Source: Oscillospiraceae bacterium
GTDB lineage: Bacteria; Bacillota_A; Clostridia; Oscillospirales; Oscillospiraceae
Length of the DNA: 8,561 bases
Reading direction: 5' to 3'
Assembly: GCA_017516785.1 (NCBI GenBank)
Contig: JAFXAV010000063.1
Coordinates: 1-8,561 of the forward strand
The notes under the pieces were generated by a model. The model was not told the DNA's origin and made no database searches. It saw only the letters and a list, made by a program, of their open reading frames with translations. The translations under genes were made by a program, and so were the position numbers. This document shows, in pieces, positions 1-4,407 of this stretch. The first letter of the stretch is position 1. Every line of letters begins with the position of its first letter.

Positions 1-126
1 CGCAACGAAGTCTTTGTGAGTTTGGCAAAAGTTATGGACCGTCTTTGCGATACGATCCGCACCCTGACCAATCAGACCGTTTCCAGCATTACTGGTAGAG
101 CGTGGATTCTTAAATGTTTTAATTAG
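1..126 (+). CDS. 3' end of an unidentified protein-coding gene (partial)
   Basis: Frame 1 is open from the first base to a TAG at 124-126, giving the last 41 residues of a protein whose start lies outside the window. The fragment begins RNEVFVSLAKVMDRL and ends TGRAWILKCFN. Most of it could form an amphipathic helix with Leu/Val/Ile at helical spacing, and there is no membrane segment. I do not recognise the family. A second frame (frame 3) is also open for about 30 codons, so the coding frame is not certain. It converges on glnN, and both would share the hairpin terminator at 151-184, which supports a transcript arriving from the left. It could also be non-coding. Confidence 0.4.
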   Translation, partial: RNEVFVSLAKVMDRLCDTIRTLTNQTVSSITGRAWILKCFN

Positions 127-150
127 AAATGAGTATTAGAAGCTGTTACC

Positions 151-184
151 AAAAACTGCCTGCGGAATCTCCGCAGGCAGTTTT
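151..184. terminator. Bidirectional intrinsic terminator between the left-edge ORF and glnN
   Basis: A perfect 12 bp stem, ACTGCCTGCGGA (155-166) against TCCGCAGGCAGT (170-181), closes a 3-nt loop. It has an A run on the left (151-155) and a T run on the right (181-184), so each strand reads a GC-rich hairpin followed by U residues. It lies 4 bp beyond the glnN stop codon and 25 bp after the stop of the left-edge ORF, where both transcripts would be expected to end. Confidence 0.9.
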
Positions 185-188
185 CCTG

Positions 189-2273
189 TTAATAGAACAG
201 CAGGTCCGAATAGGTGGGATAGGGCCAGTATTTCTTTTCCGTCATGGTCTCCAGGGCATCTGCCGCGGAGCGGATGGCGTTCATGCCGGGGATCACCCGG
301 TCATGGTAATAGCGGGCAGCTTCCTCTGCATCCCTGGGCACAGATTCCATAGCATGGCGCAGGGTATCGATGGCATCGTAGAGGGACTCCGTGGTCTGGG
401 ACAGACTGCGCACCAGTACACTTTCCGCATTGCAGCCCAGGCCAAGGCTTTTCTTCACTGTCACGGCATCGCATAAATCCTTGCTATAGTGGATGGCCGC
501 AGGCAGAATTTGATGCAGGGCCATATCGATCATGGTTCTGGCCTCGATGGCCACGATCTTATTGTAACTCTCCAGATGGATGGCATACCGGGCACGGAAC
601 TCGTTTTCGGTATAGATACCATGGCGCACCACCAGGTCAATGTTCTTGCTCTGAACCAGACTGGGCAAGCACTCAGCGGTAGAAGGATAGTTGCTCAGGC
701 CACGGCAGACTGCCTCTTCCTTCCATTCATCAGAGTAGCCGTTACCGTCGAAGAGGATGCGCTGGTGCTTGGTGAAAGCCTCACAGACCAGGTCATGAAG
801 GGCCTTGTCAAAATCCTCTGCCGTTTCCAGTACATCAGCAAAGCGGCTCAGTTCCTCTGCCATGATGGTGTTCAGCGCGATATTGGGCTCCGCCACGGAC
901 TGGGACGAGCCCAGCATGCGAAACTCGAACTTGTTGCCGGTGAAGGCCAGAGGGCTGGTACGGTTGCGGTCGGTAGTATCCTTAGGGATAGGAGGCAGCA
1001 CGTCTACGCCAATGCGCAGCAGGGTCTTCTTCTGCTCCTTATACTTTGTGCCGTCAATGATGGAACGGATGATTCCATTCAGCTCATCACCCAGGAAGAC
1101 AGAGATAATGGCAGGAGGTGCTTCGCCGCCGCCCAGACGGTGGTCATTACCCGCAGAGGCAACGGTGCAGCGCAGGAAGTCCTGATATTCGTCCACACCG
1201 GCCAGGAATGCCGCCAGGAACAGCAGGAACCGGGCATTCTGGCTGGGGGTCTTGCCGGGAGAGAACAGGTTTCTGCCAGTGTCGGTGGCCAGAGACCAGT
1301 TATTGTGTTTACCGGAACCGTTGACTCCGGCGAAGGGCTTCTCGTGGAGCAGACACACCAGATTGTGCTTGGCGGCGCATTTTTTCATAATGGCCATCAT
1401 CATCTGGTTGTCGTCACAGGCGGTGTTGGCATCGGTGTAGATCGGCGCCAGCTCGTGCTGGCAGGGTGCGCCCTCGTTGTGCTTGGTCTTGCTGAGAATA
1501 CCCAGCCGCCACAGCTGTTCGTCCAGATCCTTCATAAACTCAGAAACCCGGGTACGGATGGTTCCGAAATAGTGGTCATCCAATTCCTGGCCCTTGGGGG
1601 GCTGGGCACCGAAGAGGGTTCTGCCGGTTAACCGCAGATCCTCCCGCTGGGCATACAGATCCTTAGGCAGGAGGAAATACTCCTGCTCCGCGCCCACACA
1701 GGCTTTGACCCGCTTAGTCTCAGTATCGCCAAACAGCCGCAGAATCCGGATCGCCTCCCGGGAAACTTCGTCCATAGAGCGAAGCAAGGGGGTCTTCTTA
1801 TCCAGGGATTCTCCCGTGTAGGAGAAGAAACAGGTTGGGATGTACAGGCTCCCATCTTTGACAAAGGCGCAGGAGGTGGGATCCCAGGCGGTATAGCCAC
1901 GGGCCTCGAAGGTTGCCCGGAGACCACCATTGGGGAAAGAAGATCCGTCGGACTCGCCCTTTACCAGCTCCTTACCGGAAAATTCCATCAGCACCCGTCC
2001 GTCGCCTGTGGGGGCGATGAAGGAGTCATGCTTTTCTGCGGTGATGCCAGTCATTGGCTGGAACCAGTGCGTATAGTGGGTGGCCCCCTTCTCGGTGGCC
2101 CAGATTTTCATAGCCTCAGCAATCTCATTGGCCACATCCAGAGGAAGCTGGGAGCCGTTGGTGACGCAGGTCTTCCAGGCGGTGAACACCTGCTCCGGGA
2201 GCCGCTGCTTCATGGTTGCTTCATTGAACACATCACTGCCGAAAATTTCAGGGACATTCAGAATTTCGCTCAT
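189..2273 (-). CDS. glnN: Type III glutamine synthetase
   Basis: This enzyme makes glutamine from glutamate, ammonia and ATP in the cytoplasm, the main route of ammonia assimilation. The 694-residue length fits the large GSIII class (about 700 residues) and not GSI (about 450). Motifs in order are THYTHWFQP (65-73), the GAEQEYFLL metal-site strand (194-202), NEGAPCQHELAP (266-277), HEKPFAGVNGSGKHNNWS (310-327, covering the ATP/glutamate site), AGNDHRLGGGEAPP (374-387) and DRNRTSPLAF..FEFRMLG (from 435). The C-terminal 200 residues are helical, as in other GSIII proteins. The ATG at 2273 is preceded by GAAAGGA with an 11-nt gap. It is transcribed alone from a probable promoter near 2370-2398, with a leader of about 90 nt that can form a GGGGCT/AGCTCC hairpin (2300-2326). 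It is divergent from an aminotransferase that uses the same amino-acid pool. GSIII is typical of Bacteroides, cyanobacteria and ruminococcal clostridia. No frameshift or missing motif is seen. Confidence 0.97.
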   Translation of the reverse strand: MSEILNVPEIFGSDVFNEATMKQRLPEQVFTAWKTCVTNGSQLPLDVANEIAEAMKIWATEKGATHYTHWFQPMTGITAEKHDSFIAPTGDGRVLMEFSGKELVKGESDGSSFPNGGLRATFEARGYTAWDPTSCAFVKDGSLYIPTCFFSYTGESLDKKTPLLRSMDEVSREAIRILRLFGDTETKRVKACVGAEQEYFLLPKDLYAQREDLRLTGRTLFGAQPPKGQELDDHYFGTIRTRVSEFMKDLDEQLWRLGILSKTKHNEGAPCQHELAPIYTDANTACDDNQMMMAIMKKCAAKHNLVCLLHEKPFAGVNGSGKHNNWSLATDTGRNLFSPGKTPSQNARFLLFLAAFLAGVDEYQDFLRCTVASAGNDHRLGGGEAPPAIISVFLGDELNGIIRSIIDGTKYKEQKKTLLRIGVDVLPPIPKDTTDRNRTSPLAFTGNKFEFRMLGSSQSVAEPNIALNTIMAEELSRFADVLETAEDFDKALHDLVCEAFTKHQRILFDGNGYSDEWKEEAVCRGLSNYPSTAECLPSLVQSKNIDLVVRHGIYTENEFRARYAIHLESYNKIVAIEARTMIDMALHQILPAAIHYSKDLCDAVTVKKSLGLGCNAESVLVRSLSQTTESLYDAIDTLRHAMESVPRDAEEAARYYHDRVIPGMNAIRSAADALETMTEKKYWPYPTYSDLLFY

Positions 2274-2369
2274 AGCGCGCTCGTCCTTTCAGAAGTTACG
2301 GAGCTTCCCTGCACCGGAGTAGCCCCAGCCAAAGAATATAACCCCATATTATTTCCATTTTATGCTTTC

Positions 2370-2398
2370 ATTCTAGACACAAAAAACTATAAAAACAA
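2370..2398 (-). promoter_or_regulatory. Probable sigma-A promoter of glnN
   Basis: On the minus strand, TTGTTT (2393-2398) and TAGAAT (2370-2375) are separated by exactly 17 bp. Transcription would start near 2363, giving a leader of about 90 nt before the ATG at 2273. The surrounding DNA is AT-rich. A second -10-like TAATAT lies further downstream but lacks a good -35 partner. Confidence 0.55.
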
Positions 2399-2503
2399 GA
2401 GGTGATTCTGACACAAAAACATTTGTCTTTCTGGCAGCAGTTTGTGCAATCCTCCAGAAAAACGTTTAAGTGCCTCAAAAATGAATTTTTTACCAATTGC
2501 ATA

Positions 2504-2532
2504 TTGCATTTTTTTCGTTTGGAGCATATAAT
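2504..2532 (+). promoter_or_regulatory. Sigma-A promoter of the aminotransferase gene
   Basis: TTGCAT (2504-2509) and a perfect TATAAT (2527-2532) are 17 bp apart, with a start expected near 2539, about 35 nt before the GTG start codon. The -35 box is the second half of a tandem duplication of ATTGCAT (2496-2502 and 2503-2509). This could be a regulator site or chance. Confidence 0.8.
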
Positions 2533-2559
2533 AGGCCCATTATCTTTATGCTTTTCCCG

Positions 2560-2567
2560 AAAGGATG
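2560..2567 (+). promoter_or_regulatory. Ribosome binding site that favours the GTG start of the aminotransferase
   Basis: AAAGGATG at 2560-2567 is the only good Shine-Dalgarno sequence here. Its last three bases are themselves the in-frame ATG at 2565, too close to be used as the start. The next in-frame start, GTG at 2574, lies 9 nt after AAAGG, the normal spacing and similar to the other genes in the window. The ATG at 2592 is 27 nt away. Confidence 0.65.
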
Positions 2568-2573
2568 ATTTTT

Positions 2574-3851
2574 GTGACCCCCTATTCTTGCATGACTACC
2601 GAACAGCTCCGTGAGCAGTACGCTCTGGTGAAGGCCGATTATGACCGGGTGCAGGCCCAGGGTCTGAAACTGAACATGGCCCGCGGCAAGCCCTCCAAGC
2701 AGCAGCTGGATCTGGTCTCCGACATTCTCACCAGCCTGACCACTGTAGAAGACTGCTTCGACGGCGATATCGACTCCCGCAACTACGGCGAACTGGCCGG
2801 TCTGCCTTCTGCCCGCGCCTACTGGGCCGAGATCCTGGGCTGCAAGGCCGAACAGATCTTCGTGGGCGGTGCCGCTTCCCTGAATATGATGTGCGATATC
2901 GTTTCCCGCGCCTATACCCACGGCCTGCTGGGTTCTCCCCGGCCTTGGTGCAAGGAGGAAAAGGTCAAGTTCCTCTGCCCCGCCCCCGGCTATGACCGCC
3001 ATTTCCAGATCGGCGAGTTCTACGGTGCCGAGCTGATCTACATCCCCATGACCCCCACCGGCCCCGATATGGATCTGGTAGAAAAGTATATGAAGGATCC
3101 CCAGGTTAAGATGATGTGGGTGGTGCCCAAGTACAGCAATCCCGACGGCATCATCTTCTCCGATGAGACCATCCGCCGTATCGCCCACCTGAAGCCTGCC
3201 GCACCCGACTTCGCCATCATCTGGGACAATGCCTATTGCATCCACGAGTTCAAAGGCGAGTATGTTCCCTTCCCCGACATTCTCTCCATCTGTGCCGAGG
3301 CAGGCAACCCCAACATGGTGTATGAGTTCGCTTCCACCTCCAAGATCACCTTTGCCGGCGGCGGCACCAGCTGCATGGCTGCCTCCGAGGCAAATATCCA
3401 GTATTTCACCGGTGTCTTCGGTGTGCAGATGATCTCCTATGACAAGGTCAATCAGCTGCGCCATGTCAAGTACCTGAAGAACAAGGCCCATACCCTGGAG
3501 ATCATGAAGCGGCATGCTTCCGTTATGGCACCCAAGTTTGAAGTCCTGGCACGCTGGCTGGATCAGGAGATCAAGCCTCTGGACATTGCACGCTGGACGG
3601 ACCCCAGCGGCGGCTACTTTGTGTCCCTGTACACCATGGACGGTGTCGCCAAGCGCACCTGGAGCCTGTGCAACCAGGCCGGTGTGGTTCTGACCACCGC
3701 CGGTGCCGCCTATCCCAACAGCTTCAACCCCCACGACAACCATCTGCGTCTGGCTCCCAGCCTTCCCCCTGTGGAGGATCTGGAAAAGGCCATGGAGGTC
3801 CTGACCATCGCTCTGAAGCTTGCCTCTCTGGAGAAGCTGCTGGAGCAGTGA
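2574..3851 (+). CDS. PLP-dependent aminotransferase, aspartate aminotransferase type (Aminotran_MocR family)
   Basis: A cytoplasmic fold-type I aminotransferase that probably moves the amino group between aspartate and 2-oxoglutarate. With the GTG start at 2574 it has 425 residues; an ATG at 2565 would add three and the ATG at 2592 would remove six. Visible family features are NMARGKPSKQQLDL near the start, FVGGAASLNMMCDI, LCPAPGYDRHF, PKYSNPDG, WDNAY (217-221; Asp218 should contact the PLP ring nitrogen and Tyr221 its hydroxyl), STSKITFAGGG with the Schiff-base lysine at 257, and HLRLAPS with the substrate carboxylate-binding Arg392. The long spacing and the KITFAGGG loop match the Corynebacterium-type aspartate aminotransferase subgroup better than classical AspC. 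There is no DNA-binding domain, so it is an enzyme and not a MocR regulator. It has its own promoter and terminator, so it is probably monocistronic, and its divergence from glnN fits a nitrogen role. Exact substrate preference is inferred. Confidence 0.88.
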   Translation: MTPYSCMTTEQLREQYALVKADYDRVQAQGLKLNMARGKPSKQQLDLVSDILTSLTTVEDCFDGDIDSRNYGELAGLPSARAYWAEILGCKAEQIFVGGAASLNMMCDIVSRAYTHGLLGSPRPWCKEEKVKFLCPAPGYDRHFQIGEFYGAELIYIPMTPTGPDMDLVEKYMKDPQVKMMWVVPKYSNPDGIIFSDETIRRIAHLKPAAPDFAIIWDNAYCIHEFKGEYVPFPDILSICAEAGNPNMVYEFASTSKITFAGGGTSCMAASEANIQYFTGVFGVQMISYDKVNQLRHVKYLKNKAHTLEIMKRHASVMAPKFEVLARWLDQEIKPLDIARWTDPSGGYFVSLYTMDGVAKRTWSLCNQAGVVLTTAGAAYPNSFNPHDNHLRLAPSLPPVEDLEKAMEVLTIALKLASLEKLLEQ

Positions 3852-3861
3852 TCCCGTAAAT

Positions 3862-3897
3862 AAAACCTGCCTGTGCATTTCGCCGCAGGCAGGTTTT
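3862..3897 (+). terminator. Intrinsic terminator of the aminotransferase gene
   Basis: AAAACCTGCCTG (3862-3873) pairs perfectly with CAGGCAGGTTTT (3886-3897), and a wobble pair plus one further pair extend the stem inwards to leave an 8-nt loop. The hairpin starts 10 bp after the stop codon and ends in TTTTCTC. The stem core GCCTGC/GCAGGC is the same as in the glnN terminator at 151-184. Confidence 0.88.
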
Positions 3898-3964
3898 CTC
3901 CGTAAATTATCTGTTTTGAGTTGATCTTTGCTGCGTTTTCCCATAAAAGTGGGCAGAATCCCGC

Positions 3965-3993
3965 TTGCCTTTCGCTGCTGGATGTGCTATAAT
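3965..3993 (+). promoter_or_regulatory. Sigma-A promoter for a small RNA
   Basis: TTGCCT (3965-3970) and a perfect TATAAT (3988-3993) are separated by 17 bp, which predicts a start near 4000. The only thing downstream is a stretch of about 100 nt ending in a strong terminator (4039-4097), so the promoter drives a short untranslated transcript and not the GH2 gene 400 bp away. It points toward the small minus-strand toxin-like ORF. Confidence 0.75.
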
Positions 3994-3999
3994 AACGGC

Positions 4000-4098
4000 A
4001 AGAGGGACGCCGCCTGCCGGTCAACTCCCCCTTGGGTTACGAATTACTCCGTTACACTTTGTCAGGGTGTTGGGACGGAGTAATTCGTTTTCTTTTTA
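4000..4098 (+). ncRNA. Candidate antisense small RNA (type I antitoxin)
   Basis: This is the segment between the promoter at 3965-3993 and the terminator at 4039-4097, giving a transcript of about 100 nt with GC-rich sequence in its first 35 nt. It has no start codon with a ribosome binding site and no sensible ORF. It converges with the 29-codon toxin-like gene on the opposite strand, whose stop codon is at 4116, so it would be antisense to the 3' untranslated part of that mRNA. In known type I pairs such as BsrG/SR4 and TxpA/RatA of Bacillus subtilis, a 3'-overlapping antisense RNA drives degradation of the toxin mRNA. That role is inferred here from layout; the promoter and terminator are seen directly. 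Ends are approximate. Confidence 0.6.
4039..4097 (+). terminator. Strong intrinsic terminator of the candidate antisense RNA
   Basis: ACGAATTACTCCGT (4039-4052) and ACGGAGTAATTCGT (4075-4088) form a perfect 14 bp stem. Its 22-nt loop can pair further through ACAC (4054-4057) and GTGT (4067-4070). A TTTTCTTTTT tail follows on the plus strand. Read on the minus strand, the hairpin is followed by TAACCC and not a U run, so termination is mainly rightward and the toxin mRNA could read through it. Confidence 0.85.
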
Positions 4099-4115
4099 TA
4101 AAAACAAAATTACCG

Positions 4116-4205
4116 TTACTTGCTTCGATGGGTGATGTCGAGGACAAGTGTAATGATACTTACGATCACCAGGGTATATGTAAACAGCATCTCATAAGTA
4201 ACCAT
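4116..4205 (-). CDS. Small single-helix holin-like toxin peptide (candidate type I toxin)
   Basis: A 29-residue ORF starts at ATG 4205 and stops at TAA 4116-4118. It begins MVTYEMLFTYTL, continues with an unbroken hydrophobic helix rich in Val, Ile and Leu (about residues 7-22), and ends in the polar, basic tail DITHRSK. The MVTYE start, one membrane helix and basic tail are the pattern of the putative holin-like toxin (Hol-Tox) peptides common in Firmicutes, which act by inserting into the cell's own membrane. AAAGGGG (4213-4219 on the plus map) lies 7 nt before the ATG and is locked in a perfect hairpin with CCCCTTT. A small RNA with its own promoter and terminator converges on its 3' end. 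Length, start context, mRNA hairpin and antisense RNA together point to a type I toxin-antitoxin locus. Function is inferred. A chance ORF is possible but would not explain the ribosome binding site and antisense unit. Confidence 0.72.
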   Translation of the reverse strand: MVTYEMLFTYTLVIVSIITLVLDITHRSK

Positions 4206-4212
4206 CTCACCA

Positions 4213-4230
4213 CCCCTTTCCGTAAAGGGG
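4213..4230 (-). promoter_or_regulatory. Hairpin that hides the ribosome binding site of the toxin-like gene
   Basis: On the minus strand CCCCTTT (4224-4230), a 4-nt loop and AAAGGGG (4213-4219) form a perfect 7 bp stem whose 3' arm is the Shine-Dalgarno sequence of the ATG at 4205. Translation should be low until the hairpin is opened or the mRNA is processed. Such self-sequestration is common in type I toxin mRNAs. Confidence 0.65.
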
Positions 4231-4278
4231 AAGCATTCCGTCCGGTGCAGGCAGCGCCCTCAGGGGCAATATGCCGCA

Positions 4279-4284
4279 ATTATC
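4279..4284 (-). promoter_or_regulatory. Possible -10 box for the toxin-like gene
   Basis: GATAAT on the minus strand, within TGGTAGGATAAT, is the best -10-like hexamer upstream of the toxin-like ORF. It would give a leader of about 65 nt that includes a GCCC/GGGC hairpin and the hairpin over the ribosome binding site. There is no good -35 box 17 bp upstream, only an A-rich run, so this is weak. Confidence 0.25.
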
Positions 4285-4342
4285 CTACCAAAAGGAGGTT
4301 TTTTTCCGCCATCTCTTTTGGGTTATGGATTTTTTATCTTTC

Positions 4343-4372
4343 TTTTTCTTTCTTTTTTCCCAAAAATATGAT
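4343..4372 (+). promoter_or_regulatory. Probable promoter of the GH2 glycosidase gene
   Basis: TATGAT (4367-4372) is a good -10 box about 35 nt before the ATG at 4408. The -35 region falls in a long T/C tract (about 4330-4360) and only a poor match, TTTTTC at 4343-4348 with an 18 bp gap, can be offered. The weak -35 would fit a promoter needing an activator. Confidence 0.4.
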
Positions 4373-4407
4373 AGGATGATAAAAAACAAACATGGAGGTA
4401 GATACCA

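Noticed and set aside
489..1631. A 380-codon plus-strand frame inside glnN
   Set aside because: It lies entirely within the well-supported glutamine synthetase on the other strand and has no recognisable domain or ribosome binding site.
2490..3944. A 484-codon minus-strand frame over the aminotransferase
   Set aside because: It is a shadow: the plus strand carries the PLP lysine, the substrate Arg and the family motifs, while this frame has low-complexity Gly/Val/His sequence and runs through the terminator.
4289..4306. A good plus-strand Shine-Dalgarno sequence (AAAAGGAGG) followed by a T run
   Set aside because: No ATG, GTG or TTG start stands at the right distance; the ATG at 4325 is about 28 nt away and its short frame overlaps the GH2 start. 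It could be chance or part of the promoter DNA of the opposite toxin-like gene.
4032..4379. A 115-codon plus-strand frame in the gap before the GH2 gene
   Set aside because: It has no ribosome binding site at its start, crosses the small-RNA terminator and ends in a poly-pyrimidine tract that gives an artificial Phe-rich tail.
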